Part shown: positions 51,907 through 60,443 of the stretch, in pieces
How the letters are laid out: each line of letters begins with the position of its first letter
How positions within the stretch are numbered: position 1 is the stretch's first letter
Source: Entomohabitans teleogrylli
GTDB taxonomy: Bacteria > Pseudomonadota > Gammaproteobacteria > Enterobacterales > Enterobacteriaceae
Reading direction: 5' to 3'
NCBI RefSeq assembly: GCF_001484765.1
Contig: NZ_KQ947380.1
Span: 233,780-297,779, forward strand
Length of the DNA stretch: 64,000 bases
Made by a program: the position numbers and the translations under genes
The notes under the pieces: generated by a model
Told to the model about the DNA's origin: nothing
Database searches by the model: none
What the model saw: the letters and a program-made list of their open reading frames with translations, nothing else

Positions 51907-52599
51907 ATGAAAAAAATTTTCAGCCTGTTTCTGATTGTGGGAGTGCTGTTGCTGAGCGGGGCCGGTTATTTTTTCTGGCAGTCGTGGAGTTTCCTGCAGC
52001 AGGCGCAGCCGGCGGCCGGGAAAATCGTTGAACTGACCGTCAGTAAGACTAAAGACAATAGTCCCGTCTGGTACCCCACGGTGCGTTTTACCGATAGTCG
52101 CGGGGAGGTTCACACCTTTACTTCATCGGTGGGGAGTTCCGGCTGGCGCAACAGTATCGGCAGGCAGGTTGAGGTGTTGTATCTGGCGGGTAGCCCGTCA
52201 GAAGCCGAGATCAACAACTTTTCCAGTTTGTGGATCGCGACGTTGATCCCTGGCATTCTGGGGACGGTGTTTTGCGCCATTGGCGGCGGGGCGCTGGGTT
52301 TCCAGTCGATGCGCGCCAGGCGCAGCGCGCGGTTGCTGCGCGAAGGAAGGCCGATAGAGGCGGAAATTATTGGCGCGGAAATTAACCATCGCGTCAAGGT
52401 CAATGGTCGTTCGCCGTGGCGCGTGGTTTGCCAGTGGCACGATAAGTCAGTCAATGAGGTAGTGCTGTTTTACAGCCATAATCTTTACTTTAATCCCGGC
52501 GCCTTTCTTGACCGGCGTAAAACCGCGCTGGTCTACGTCGACAGAAACAATATCAAGCGTTACCACATGGACATTTCCTGGCTGCCAAAGCAGGGGTAG
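51907..52599 (+). CDS. DUF3592-like membrane protein
   Basis: The product has 230 residues. An N-terminal helix (residues 4-24) precedes a small domain of about 75 residues (KIVELTVSKTKDNSPVWYPTVRFTDSRG..., then VEVLYLAGSPSEAEI) typical of DUF3592; a second helix follows near 107-132 and then a second, related-looking domain (AEIIGAEINHRVKVNGRSPWRVVCQWHD). Its function is unknown. It ends 6 bp from the convergent ybcI. E. coli K-12 has no gene here. Confidence 0.75.
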   Translation: MKKIFSLFLIVGVLLLSGAGYFFWQSWSFLQQAQPAAGKIVELTVSKTKDNSPVWYPTVRFTDSRGEVHTFTSSVGSSGWRNSIGRQVEVLYLAGSPSEAEINNFSSLWIATLIPGILGTVFCAIGGGALGFQSMRARRSARLLREGRPIEAEIIGAEINHRVKVNGRSPWRVVCQWHDKSVNEVVLFYSHNLYFNPGAFLDRRKTALVYVDRNNIKRYHMDISWLPKQG

Positions 52600-52605
52600 C
52601 TCGCG

Positions 52606-53133
52606 CTATCGCGCCGCGCGCCGCCAGAGCAGGAAGGCCATCACCGTGATGCCCGGGAGCCAGACCCACAGCAGTTCGGAAGCAATAACCTGGTGCCCGG
52701 AGGCGGTGAAGTAGCGGGACAGGGAGAATGGCGCCACTTTAATCACCTGGAAGGGCGCGAAAAAGCGTTCGTTGCTCCACGGCCAGAGGAAAGCGACGCC
52801 TTTGCCGCCAGTGGTGATGGCATCCAGCAGACTGTGCGACAGCAATGAGACAGTAAGGAAAAGCCAGCAGTGTTTCAGCGAGGCGCCGAACCAGCGGCGG
52901 CCCAGCAAAACGCACAACAGGGGCACCAGCAACGCGAACAACAGCGAATGGGTAAAGCCGCGGTGGCCGAACATATTGCCGTAGCTGATGCCAAACTTAA
53001 ATGACAGCACATCCAGGTCCGGCAGCATAGCCAGCGCCACGCCAGTTAACAGCAGGCGCGTGGGGATGATATTTCTGCCCAGCCCGATGCCCAGACAGAG
53101 CGGGATAGCGGCGTGAGTGACAATGGTCGGCAC
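52606..53133 (-). CDS. ybcI: YbcI, metal-dependent hydrolase-like membrane protein (LexA-regulated YdjM family)
   Basis: I chose the GTG at 53133 because it gives 175 residues beginning VPTIVTHAAIPLCLG, matching E. coli YbcI, and because AGGAAAAG lies just upstream; the ATG at 53250 would add 39 unrelated residues. Several hydrophobic helices surround conserved histidines and aspartates (THAA, LPDLDVL, GHRGFTHS, SHSLLDAI) of the DUF457/YdjM family. Its function is unknown. Confidence 0.88.
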   Translation of the reverse strand: MPTIVTHAAIPLCLGIGLGRNIIPTRLLLTGVALAMLPDLDVLSFKFGISYGNMFGHRGFTHSLLFALLVPLLCVLLGRRWFGASLKHCWLFLTVSLLSHSLLDAITTGGKGVAFLWPWSNERFFAPFQVIKVAPFSLSRYFTASGHQVIASELLWVWLPGITVMAFLLWRRAAR

Positions 53134-53246
53134 GGTCTTTTCCTGTTGAAAATAAAAGGCAATATACCAGCAGTTGCGTGGCGGATAAGTGAGAGGTTGT
53201 CTGAATTGGAACCGGACGGGCCTCTGTGCCGGAGAGGCCCGAAAAA

Positions 53247-53459
53247 TCACGCGGTGACGGTGACGCTCTGGCCGTCGAAACTGACTGTCTGGCCAGCGAC
53301 GATTTTGCAGCGTTTACGGGTTTCCACCGCGCCATCCACGGTGACCAGCCCTTCGGCAATCGCGATTTTGGCCTGGGCGCCGCTTTCGCTCCAGCCTTCC
53401 AGTTTCAGCAGATCGCACAGCTCAACGTGTGGGTGCTTACCAAGAGAAAAGGTTGCCAC
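53247..53459 (-). CDS. ybcJ: YbcJ, S4-like RNA-binding protein
   Basis: The product has 70 residues (same as E. coli) and an S4-type fold (LCDLLKLEGWSESGAQAKIAIAEGLVTVDG). The GTG start at 53459 immediately follows the folD TAA stop with no intervening base, so translation is probably coupled. Family knowledge: RNA-binding structure, physiological role unknown. Confidence 0.9.
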   Translation of the reverse strand: MATFSLGKHPHVELCDLLKLEGWSESGAQAKIAIAEGLVTVDGAVETRKRCKIVAGQTVSFDGQSVTVTA

Positions 53460-54326
53460 TTATGCTTCCTCCACGTCGTGATACTCTTCGCAGGCCTGCA
53501 GCGTATTCTGGATTAGCGTCGCAACCGTCATTGGGCCGACGCCTCCCGGTACTGGCGTGATATAGGATGCCCGCGCCGCGGCTTCGTCGAAGCTCACATC
53601 GCCCACCACTTTGCCGCTTTCCAGGCGGTTAATGCCGACATCAATGACGATGGCACCTTCTTTAATCCATTCCCCGGGAATAAAACCGGGTTTACCTACC
53701 GCGACGATCAGTAAATCGGCGTGTTCGACGTGATGGCGCAGGTTTTTGGTAAAACGGTGGGTTACGGTAGTGGTACATCCTGCCAGCAGCAGTTCCATAC
53801 TCATCGGGCGGCCGACAATGTTAGAGGCGCCAATGACCACGGCGTTGAGGCCATAGGTATCAACATTGTAGCGCTCCAGCAGGGTGACGATACCGCGCGG
53901 CGTGCAGGGGCGCAGACGCGGCGCGCGCTGGCACAGGCGGCCAACGTTATAGGGGTGGAAGCCATCCACATCTTTATCCGGCGTGATGCGTTCCAGCACT
54001 TTGACATAATCAATGCCTGCCGGCAGGGGGAGCTGAACCAGAATGCCGTCTATCGTGGTATCGGCGTTCAGGGTATCAATCAGTTCCAGCAGTTCGGCTT
54101 CGCTGGTGGTTTCCGGCAGATCGTAAGAGCGGGAAATGAACCCAACTTCTTCACAGGCTTTGCGCTTACTGCCTACATAAATCTGCGAAGCGGGGTTATT
54201 GCCGACCAGAATAACCGCCAGACCCGGGGCGCGTTTGCCGGCCGCCAGGCGCGCCTGTACTTTTTCCGCAACTTCAGCGCGTACCTGCTGCGCAATCGTT
54301 TTACCGTCAATAATCTTTGCTGCCAT
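53460..54326 (-). CDS. folD: FolD, methylenetetrahydrofolate dehydrogenase/cyclohydrolase
   Basis: From the ATG at 54326 the product has 288 residues, equal to E. coli FolD. It is bifunctional, interconverting 5,10-methylene- and 10-formyl-tetrahydrofolate with NADP. The catalytic lysine motif [14 protein letters not shown], the GILVQLPLP segment and the dinucleotide-binding [18 protein letters not shown] are visible. Operon with ybcJ. Confidence 0.97.
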   Translation of the reverse strand: MAAKIIDGKTIAQQVRAEVAEKVQARLAAGKRAPGLAVILVGNNPASQIYVGSKRKACEEVGFISRSYDLPETTSEAELLELIDTLNADTTIDGILVQLPLPAGIDYVKVLERITPDKDVDGFHPYNVGRLCQRAPRLRPCTPRGIVTLLERYNVDTYGLNAVVIGASNIVGRPMSMELLLAGCTTTVTHRFTKNLRHHVEHADLLIVAVGKPGFIPGEWIKEGAIVIDVGINRLESGKVVGDVSFDEAAARASYITPVPGGVGPMTVATLIQNTLQACEEYHDVEEA

Positions 54327-54452
54327 CAGAGAGAGGATTCCATCTGTCATCAAAAAGAAGGGGGAGTGCGGCTATTTTGTCAGAAGCGCGGCGTGCTGTC
54401 AGTCAGGATTATAAGTTTGTGGTCAATTGTCCGTCATGTGGTTGAAAAGGCA

Positions 54453-54480
54453 TTGACTCACCGGGTGCGGACCGTATAAT
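54453..54480 (+). promoter_or_regulatory. Promoter of argU
   Basis: TTGACT (54453-54458) and a consensus TATAAT (54475-54480) are 16 bp apart. They lie about 49 bp before the mature 5' end of the tRNA. The GC-rich sequence after the -10 box resembles the discriminators of stringently controlled stable-RNA promoters. Confidence 0.8.
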
Positions 54481-54486
54481 CCAAAC

Positions 54487-54522
54487 CGCCCCGCACCGTA
54501 TCGCCGATGCGGGGCGCCTTTT
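54487..54522 (+). other. GC-rich hairpin in the argU leader
   Basis: CGCCCCGCA (54487-54495) and TGCGGGGCG (54508-54516) form a perfect 9-bp stem followed by CCTTTTCTT. It starts only 7 bp after the -10 box, so the primary transcript would begin with it. The shape resembles a rho-independent terminator located before the tRNA; it may instead be a leader removed by processing. Confidence 0.6.
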
Positions 54523-54528
54523 CTTAAG

Positions 54529-54605
54529 GCGCCCTTAGCTCAGCTGGATAGAGCAACGGCCTTCTAAGCCGTAGGTCACAGGTTCGAATCCTGTAGGGCG
54601 TGCCA
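54529..54605 (+). tRNA. argU: tRNA-Arg(UCU)
   Basis: The 77-nt gene folds into a normal cloverleaf: acceptor GCGCCCT with AGGGCGT, D-arm AGCTCAGCTGGATAGAGC, anticodon loop CTTCTAA with anticodon TCT (54563-54565), T-arm with GGTTCGAATCC and an encoded CCA. It reads the rare codon AGA. The first acceptor pair is G1-U72, not the G-C of E. coli argU. The gene is an integration site: a phage integrase begins 16 bp after it. Confidence 0.97.
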
Positions 54606-54620
54606 TTAAGAAACAGTTAC

Positions 54621-55784
54621 TTACGCAAGTTTTAGCCCAGCCTGATTTTCTCCTTGTGTCGTATTTGTGTCGCTCGCGCCAAAAATGGCGTCAATTTTCC
54701 GTGCGTGTTCGGTCAAATGGTTTGGTGCCAGGTGAGCATATCGGCGCACCATCTCGATGCTCTCCCATCCGCCCATTTCCTGCAAAACAGAAAGCGGGAC
54801 ACCGGACTGGATTAACCAGCTCGCCCAGGTATGCCGGAGGTCGTGAAAACGGAAATCCTCTATCCCCGCTTTTTTCAGTCCGGCGCGCCAGGCGTTATTG
54901 TCATCCACTCGCATCTTTCTCACTGCGGGCGTCAGCGTTCCGTCAGGGCGATGTTTTGCCGTGGTGTGAACAAACACCCACTGGGAATGCTTCCCTATCT
55001 GATCCCTTAATACCCTGCATGCGGTATCATTCAGAGCTACGCCAATCGCCTTGCCCGCTTTTGCGTTCTCCGGATTTACCCATGCAACCTTTCTCTGCAT
55101 ATCGACCTGCTGCCACTCAAGCCCGATGATGTTTGAGCGGCGCAGACCGGTTGCCAGTGCAAATATCACCACTGGCTTAATGCTCTCCGGCATGCACTCG
55201 ATCAAACGCTCAGCTTCTTCTCTGGTAAGCCACCGTATCCGCTTACTGATCGGCTTGCGGGTTTTGATAACATGAGCTGTTTTTATCCAGCCCCAGTCAT
55301 TCGCCGCGGCCCTGAGAAGGGATCGAATGAAGGAAAGGTGTTGCGCCTTCGTCGCCTGCGAAACCTGCCGTGGTTTGTACTCCGGAACTGGCTTGCCTTT
55401 CCTCAACGCAGCATCACGTTTACTTTCCCACACCTGCAGGTGCTTACGGTTGATCATCCCGTTAACGGCTTCGTGAACTTCCTCCGCCGTTATCTTCGAG
55501 ACATCACGGCCGGAAAAATGCTGCAGCCAAAACTCAATTTTGGTTTTGTCATCATCCAGCGATCGCTTATGGTCCTTTTCGCGCAACCACCGGATGCAGC
55601 ATTCTTCGAAGGTTCTGACGGGCAGGTCGCCGATCTGGTCAACCCGCCACGCTTCCGCCTTCAACTTGTCGTGGAGCTCCTGAGCTTGCTTTTTGTCCCC
55701 CGTTCCAAGAGATCGCCTAACTCTTTTCCCTGACGGCGTAAAGAAATGACAGTGCCACATGCCGCCTCTGAGGGTGATGGACAT
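54621..55784 (-). CDS. int: Phage tyrosine-recombinase integrase (DLP12/P22 type)
   Basis: The product has 387 residues, the same as DLP12 IntD, with which it shares long segments ([50 protein letters not shown]). The catalytic residues Arg (TGLRRSN), His-x-x-Arg (HDLRH) and Tyr (RRYAHL) are all present. It recombines attP with the argU attB. Its start is nested in the 3' end of xis (124-bp overlap), as in P22. Confidence 0.95.
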   Translation of the reverse strand: MSITLRGGMWHCHFFTPSGKRVRRSLGTGDKKQAQELHDKLKAEAWRVDQIGDLPVRTFEECCIRWLREKDHKRSLDDDKTKIEFWLQHFSGRDVSKITAEEVHEAVNGMINRKHLQVWESKRDAALRKGKPVPEYKPRQVSQATKAQHLSFIRSLLRAAANDWGWIKTAHVIKTRKPISKRIRWLTREEAERLIECMPESIKPVVIFALATGLRRSNIIGLEWQQVDMQRKVAWVNPENAKAGKAIGVALNDTACRVLRDQIGKHSQWVFVHTTAKHRPDGTLTPAVRKMRVDDNNAWRAGLKKAGIEDFRFHDLRHTWASWLIQSGVPLSVLQEMGGWESIEMVRRYAHLAPNHLTEHARKIDAIFGASDTNTTQGENQAGLKLA

Positions 55785-55996
55785 AAAATATCTCCTTTAT
55801 GCTCACCCGCGTTCGCTCGTTTAGTTTCCTGCGGGGATGACAAATACGCAATACATGCCGCTTCGGTCGTTCTGTACTTGTTGCCGACCTTACGGCCGGC
55901 GAGTTCTCCTGACTCAATCAGGCGGTAGATTACCCGCGCCGACACGATGAGTAAGTCGGCGGCCTGCTGAGCTGTTATCGGTTTGTCTGACGCCAT
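55661..55996 (-). CDS. xis: Excisionase (P22 Xis-like)
   Basis: From the ATG at 55996 (perfect GGAGGTGAT upstream) the product has 111 residues. The N-terminal winged-helix segment [32 protein letters not shown] is of the excisionase/MerR-like type. The tail [10 protein letters not shown] and [15 protein letters not shown] resembles P22 and DLP12 Xis. It overlaps int by 124 bp in another frame, so the two may be coupled. It bends DNA and directs Int to excision. Confidence 0.8.
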   Translation of the reverse strand: MASDKPITAQQAADLLIVSARVIYRLIESGELAGRKVGNKYRTTEAACIAYLSSPQETKRANAGEHKGDILCPSPSEAACGTVISLRRQGKELGDLLERGTKSKLRSSTTS

Positions 55997-56019
55997 ATCA
56001 CCTCCGATGCTTTCTGCGC

Positions 56020-58089
56020 TCATGCTGCTGCCTCCCGTTTTGCGATTAGTCGGGATCCGAAATTCATCAGAACATCACGCTCAATGGTCGTGAACCGGCA
56101 ATGAGTACGTGGATAGGGATGCCAGATAATCAGCATCGACCCTTTGTTATTTCCGCTGACTGGTTTACCGGATACCGGATTGATAAAGGCCAGACGTCCC
56201 CCGACGATAAAGCGTACTTCGCTGGCCGTCTCGATAGCCTCACGGAACCAGCCAACAGACGTATCAGCCGGTACCAGCATTACCGTGCCGATCTGATTTC
56301 TGGCTTCAGCAGTTGCCTTCTGAACAAACGGGTTGATATCGCTGTAAGGTGGGTTGAGCCATGCATAACCAGGTGCCACCAGGAAGTCAGCCCACGGTGT
56401 AGTCAGCGTATTCTGCTCTTCCGTGATATAGCGGTTGCACAGCGCATTATCAGCAGATGCGGCCGCGTCCAGCGTCAGGCAGAATTCTGCATCCAGAGCG
56501 ACGAACAGAGAGAGCGGCGTTTGCCACAGGTTTCTCTGTTCAACAGGCGTTTTACTTCCTCCATAACCACTCGCAGATTTTTTAGCTGGCAGCGTGGCGG
56601 CGATACGCTCGCCAATCCAGCGCATCACCGGTACAGCCATTGAGTTACCGATCGCTTTATAGCGCGGACCATCAGCAGCACGACCGCAGCATTCCTCAAA
56701 CGTCAACTTTCCGCCACGCATGAGATATTTTGCGTAGTCGCGGTCCATTTTTTCAGGGCTGATTCTGCGCCCGTATTCAATAAGCGTGTGATCGTCAGGA
56801 AAACCCTGCAGGCGTTCGCACTCGCGCGGCGTCAGGCGGCGAACTTGCATTCCCCAGCTGATAGCACCAACGCCCATACCCGCGCGGCCGCCATTTGGTG
56901 TTAAAAGCGCATTGGCTACACCATCATTACGTATTTCAACCGTAGACCCTTCATTGCGGCCGCGAATAGCAAGGGTGAAAGGTTCAGAAAAAATGGCATT
57001 TTCCTGCCCATGATTTCTACCCAATGTATGGGCCACATCAATATTTGTGTCAGGGTCTTGCGTGCCGTGAACGGTCAAAACTGCCAAATGCTCATGGCTT
57101 TCCTGTTCCCGGGCGCGTAGAGTTCCAGCACCCTGGCGCCAGGCTCCAGCGCCAGTGCTACTAAAAATTATCGGTGCCTCATGGTTACATGTGATAGTCG
57201 GCGCCGAATCATCGGTTTTTATCTCCGCGCCAGCTTGTCCGTGAGCCATAGCGATAACTGGCGTACCGCGCCCTGTGCCATCTTCACTTCCATCAAACCC
57301 TCTCGCCTTGAGCGTATGCGCCACATCACCATAAACCGACTGCGCAATCAGATGTCCTGCCTGTGCTTGGTTGTCATCTGCGCCACACGTTCCAACGCCT
57401 CGCGCAGTAAGCGCGGCAACTGCCATTTGCGCTTCTCTGCCCGGCGGAGTATCCCGGCGCACGCTGTCGAGCTCAAAAAGTACCGTTGCGGGATCGAATC
57501 CCTTTCGAGCACTTGCGACAACGAACACACGGCGGCGGCGTTGGGCCACTCCGAAAAATTGAGCATCAAGGACGCGCCAGGCAATAGCCCTTTGTGGTCC
57601 AGACACACAACCTGCGTGCGTCCATTTTCCCCCTGCTGGCTGCAACTCACTGCTTTCTCCGGCAAGTCCTGCCAGAAAGCACCCGAAAGCATTGTCTTTG
57701 CTGCTGAGCACACCGGGGACGTTTTCCCAGACGATGATCGCTTCTTCTTCTCCGCGCTCGATGCGCTTGTCGTCGATTGCATTTGCTAATTCCACGTAAG
57801 AAAGGGTTAACTGACCGCGAGCGTCGGAAAGACCGTTTCGCAGACCTGCAACGCTGAACGCCTGGCACGGCGTGCCACCAACTAACACCTCAGGCGCCTG
57901 TACCTCTCCCGAGCGCACCGCTGCAGCGATTTTTGTCATATCGCCAAGGTTCACGACTTCCGGCCAGTAGTTGGCCAGCACGGCGGATGGAAACGGCTCT
58001 ATCTCCGCGAACCACGCCGGACTCCACCCCAATGGCCCCCAGGCGACGCTGGCGGCTTCGATACCACTACATACAGATCCGTAAATCAT
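56020..58089 (-). CDS. Fused C5-cytosine / N6-adenine DNA methyltransferase
   Basis: I chose the ATG at 58089 (AGAGGTG upstream), giving 689 residues; the frame continues to 58221 but that part overlaps exo and is not methyltransferase-like. Residues 1-500 form a C5-cytosine methyltransferase: motif I near GSVCSGIE (4-11), the catalytic PCQ at 74-76, ENV at 122-124, QRRRR at 183-187, a long variable region of about 230 residues, then LTPRECERLQGFP (419-431) and GNSMAVPV (481-488). Residues 515-680 match phage N6-adenine methyltransferases, with WQTP and the NPPY motif at 579-582. It lies downstream of exo, overlapping nothing, and may protect phage DNA from host restriction. Confidence 0.87.
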   Translation of the reverse strand: MIYGSVCSGIEAASVAWGPLGWSPAWFAEIEPFPSAVLANYWPEVVNLGDMTKIAAAVRSGEVQAPEVLVGGTPCQAFSVAGLRNGLSDARGQLTLSYVELANAIDDKRIERGEEEAIIVWENVPGVLSSKDNAFGCFLAGLAGESSELQPAGGKWTHAGCVSGPQRAIAWRVLDAQFFGVAQRRRRVFVVASARKGFDPATVLFELDSVRRDTPPGREAQMAVAALTARGVGTCGADDNQAQAGHLIAQSVYGDVAHTLKARGFDGSEDGTGRGTPVIAMAHGQAGAEIKTDDSAPTITCNHEAPIIFSSTGAGAWRQGAGTLRAREQESHEHLAVLTVHGTQDPDTNIDVAHTLGRNHGQENAIFSEPFTLAIRGRNEGSTVEIRNDGVANALLTPNGGRAGMGVGAISWGMQVRRLTPRECERLQGFPDDHTLIEYGRRISPEKMDRDYAKYLMRGGKLTFEECCGRAADGPRYKAIGNSMAVPVMRWIGERIAATLPAKKSASGYGGSKTPVEQRNLWQTPLSLFVALDAEFCLTLDAAASADNALCNRYITEEQNTLTTPWADFLVAPGYAWLNPPYSDINPFVQKATAEARNQIGTVMLVPADTSVGWFREAIETASEVRFIVGGRLAFINPVSGKPVSGNNKGSMLIIWHPYPRTHCRFTTIERDVLMNFGSRLIAKREAAA

Positions 58090-58102
58090 CGCGCACCTCT
58101 TA

Positions 58103-58783
58103 TCATTTCCACTGATCTCCAAACTTGAACTCGATTTCAGCCAGCGATTCGTCCATCTTGCTGATGAACTCCGGCACCATTTCGTTGAAGTCGGACATGT
58201 ACTTTTCGTCGCGCTCAACAACCACGTGGTGAATGCCTTCTCGCTTCATGCGGGGGTCATAATTCGCGAAATACCAGGCATCCTTTCCGGTTACCCACAT
58301 GCTGAATTGCACCTGGGCCATGTAGGCGGATTTGATAGCCTCAAAGCCGCCAAGCCGGAATTTCATGAAATCGCGAGAGGTGAAAGGGCACTTCAGCTCA
58401 AGGCCGCGGCCATCACTGCACAGGCCGTCTGGTGAGCAGGCGGTGCGCATACCTTCGTCACGGAAAAGGATCGGCGACTCGGTTACCTGCACGTCGGTGG
58501 TGAACTCAAACAGGGTGCGAGCGTCAGCCTCATACTGCTTCCCCCAGGCCAGCGCCTTAGCGTTAACTTCCGGTGCCACGCCGGTGCAAACCTCAGCGAG
58601 TAGCGTGTGGAAGTAGGACATTTTCATGTCTGTCCACTTCTTTCCCGATCTTGGCTTGGCAATAACGTTGTGTACTTCTGAGGCGGTGATGACGCCGAGG
58701 CGCAGCCGGTGCCATGCCTCGTCACCTTGCTGGATAGTGGTTACGTCAATACCGCTCCGGGCCAGGATAATATCTGGTGTCAT
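58103..58783 (-). CDS. exo: Lambda-type exonuclease (Red alpha)
   Basis: The product has 226 residues, the same as lambda Exo, and is nearly identical to it over long stretches ([40 protein letters not shown]). The catalytic residues D119, E129 and K131 are conserved (CSPDG and LELKC). It is a trimeric 5'-3' double-strand exonuclease that works with a single-strand annealing protein. Its start overlaps the stop of that gene by 4 bp (ATGA), as expected for coupled translation. Confidence 0.97.
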   Translation of the reverse strand: MTPDIILARSGIDVTTIQQGDEAWHRLRLGVITASEVHNVIAKPRSGKKWTDMKMSYFHTLLAEVCTGVAPEVNAKALAWGKQYEADARTLFEFTTDVQVTESPILFRDEGMRTACSPDGLCSDGRGLELKCPFTSRDFMKFRLGGFEAIKSAYMAQVQFSMWVTGKDAWYFANYDPRMKREGIHHVVVERDEKYMSDFNEMVPEFISKMDESLAEIEFKFGDQWK

Positions 58784-59697
58784 GCTGCCGCCTTTTGCCT
58801 GAGGAACCCGAGAGCCTTAACACCTTCCAGTTCTGTCAGGTCGGCTGGCTGCGAGATAGGGCGTTTGAAAATGCGTGAACAGAGAGGGAGAAGATCGGTA
58901 TCCCATGTCTTATCCAAAGAGACAAGCAGGTCGTTAATCTCTTTCTGCGTGGCTTCGCTAAGCGGCGTTATATCGCGCTCAGGCTGACGCTCTGCTGTAA
59001 AGTTGATACCTTCTTCGCCCTCGGTGTTAACGTGGTCTATGGCGGCGTCCAGGCGCTCACGGCGAGGCCAGTATTTTGCTGCCTGCTTCACGACCGTCTT
59101 GAGGATCATCTGCTCTTCATCGGTGACCCATGGACACTTCTTGCTATTGTCGGATTTGTACTTCTTCCACGCTTCTGAGCGGTCACGGATGGAGTAGATG
59201 GCATCGATGCGCATCGTATGGGTGAGGTAATCACCATCGTCAGTTTTTACCGTTACATACGCGCCTACGATGTCCCCGCGCTGCTCTTCAGTATCGAAGT
59301 CGTTGTAGATGTGGATCGGCGGCTTATCGAGCCCCTCGCGGCGGAACTGGTCGTTTCTGCGAACAATTGCCGACTGGCACCACTTAATGGCGCCAGACTG
59401 CTGCGCAATATGCATCAGCCCCATGTAACTGATGTCGAGGCAAATTGCCCCTTTACGCGGAACCAGGTAAGCCAGCTTCTGGGCTGGGTTTAGCGAAATA
59501 CCGATGGCCGCAACGTTGATGATCGCGTTCTGCGTGCTGGTCTGGTTCTGGAATGCAACTTTGGCGAGGTAGTCGTTATTCTGAAATAGCTGGATGGCGA
59601 ACTGACTTTCCTTAGCCCACACCATCCGCTCATCAGTAGCCGCCTTAATGAAAAGCGGCTCCTGTTGTTTGACGAAATCAACAAGGGTTAAGCTCAT
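58780..59697 (-). CDS. Chimeric single-strand annealing protein: RecT-like core with lambda Bet-like tail
   Basis: The product has 305 residues with AAGGAGGG before the ATG. Residues 1-225 fit the RecT family ([24 protein letters not shown], a [11 protein letters not shown] segment and [24 protein letters not shown]). From residue 234 the sequence changes to that of lambda Bet residues about 183 to 258 ([37 protein letters not shown]). In lambda this C-terminal domain binds Exo and SSB. The gene sits directly upstream of a lambda-type exo, as bet does in lambda. Confidence 0.9.
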   Translation of the reverse strand: MSLTLVDFVKQQEPLFIKAATDERMVWAKESQFAIQLFQNNDYLAKVAFQNQTSTQNAIINVAAIGISLNPAQKLAYLVPRKGAICLDISYMGLMHIAQQSGAIKWCQSAIVRRNDQFRREGLDKPPIHIYNDFDTEEQRGDIVGAYVTVKTDDGDYLTHTMRIDAIYSIRDRSEAWKKYKSDNSKKCPWVTDEEQMILKTVVKQAAKYWPRRERLDAAIDHVNTEGEEGINFTAERQPERDITPLSEATQKEINDLLVSLDKTWDTDLLPLCSRIFKRPISQPADLTELEGVKALGFLRQKAAA

Positions 59698-59706
59698 AAT
59701 CCCTCC

Positions 59707-59988
59707 TTAGAACGGGCTGATAGGATGAAGGAGATCCCACTCTTCCTCTGCACGGTCATAGCAAAGGTGAGTGATATAGTCGTTGTAATGCTCAACTGCT
59801 CTATCACCGGTTAGCACCAGAGTGGCTGCTACTGGAAGGAAGAGGGAGCGCATTGAAAGTGGGTCTTCCGGGAACATGGCGATCAATTCTTTCGCCCGGT
59901 CGTCGATCCACTTCTCTTTCTCGTCGGTGAGCTGCTGCTCAACCCAGCGCCGATCTTCAATGCGGTCGTAAGTTAGGTATGCGTTCAT
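59707..59988 (-). CDS. Small phage protein, possible Gam-like host-nuclease inhibitor
   Basis: The product has 93 residues, is acidic and predicted helical. Its first residues MNAYLTYDRIEDRRW resemble the start of the short form of lambda Gam (MNAYYIQDRLEAQSW), and it occupies the gam position, directly upstream of the annealing-protein gene with a 9-bp gap. The rest does not align clearly and it is shorter than Gam (98 residues for the short form). The role as a RecBCD inhibitor is therefore an inference from position and a short match. Confidence 0.55.
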   Translation of the reverse strand: MNAYLTYDRIEDRRWVEQQLTDEKEKWIDDRAKELIAMFPEDPLSMRSLFLPVAATLVLTGDRAVEHYNDYITHLCYDRAEEEWDLLHPISPF

Positions 59989-60064
59989 GGCTGAACTCCT
60001 GAAATTTGGTTGTAAGAATCCTGGCGCGATGAAAGCCGCCTGATAACTCAGTTAAATTCTTTGA

Positions 60065-60271
60065 TTACCGACTGATGCCTTGGCCCAACCCGTTTAGATA
60101 AACCTCAACCAGCAAATCGGTTGTGTAAGTGCGCTCAATGCCGCGATGCAGATAGAGGCGACCGCGTTTGTTTGCTGATGCTGTCCAGGTGCCTTCCCGA
60201 TACTTTACGAGCATTCCGGGCATAACAGCTCCGCGGTTAACGGTCTGGGTTCCATAGTGATGGCTAATCAT
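60065..60271 (-). CDS. Small conserved lambdoid protein (DUF5444-like)
   Basis: The product has 68 residues from the ATG at 60271, which has GGGGG seven bases upstream; the ATG at 60286 lacks such a site. It is basic and contains GAVMPGMLVKYREGTWTASA and LLVEVYLNGLGQG, which I recall from small proteins of unknown function in lambdoid prophages. Its start overlaps the end of the preceding small gene by 8 bp, implying coupling. Confidence 0.65.
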   Translation of the reverse strand: MISHHYGTQTVNRGAVMPGMLVKYREGTWTASANKRGRLYLHRGIERTYTTDLLVEVYLNGLGQGISR

Positions 60272-60410
60272 TGAATACCCCCGCATAGTGAAGAGCGACC
60301 AGCGCAGCTACAGCCCACAGTGGAATCATTACAGCCAGGACTTTGCAGAGAGATCGCCAGCCTTTGAGCGACATCCCGCAACTACCATCGTCAAATTCGT
60401 TGTTATTCAT
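60264..60410 (-). CDS. Small single-helix membrane protein
   Basis: The product has 48 residues from the ATG at 60410 (AGAGG upstream): a short acidic N-terminus, a basic patch (LKGWRSLCK), then one hydrophobic helix (VLAVMIPLWAVAALVALHYAGVF). It is the first gene of the leftward phage transcript, directly after a large inverted repeat. Its function is unknown; the position corresponds to that of kil/cIII-type genes, but no sequence match was seen. Confidence 0.6.
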   Translation of the reverse strand: MNNNEFDDGSCGMSLKGWRSLCKVLAVMIPLWAVAALVALHYAGVFND

Positions 60411-60443
60411 TTCAACCTCTGCCTTATCGCCGGCCAGCGGAAC

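Noticed and set aside
58090..58221. Upstream extension of the fused methyltransferase by 44 residues
   Set aside because: The extension overlaps the exo 3' end, is not methyltransferase-like, and the ATG at 58089 has a good ribosome binding site directly before motif I.
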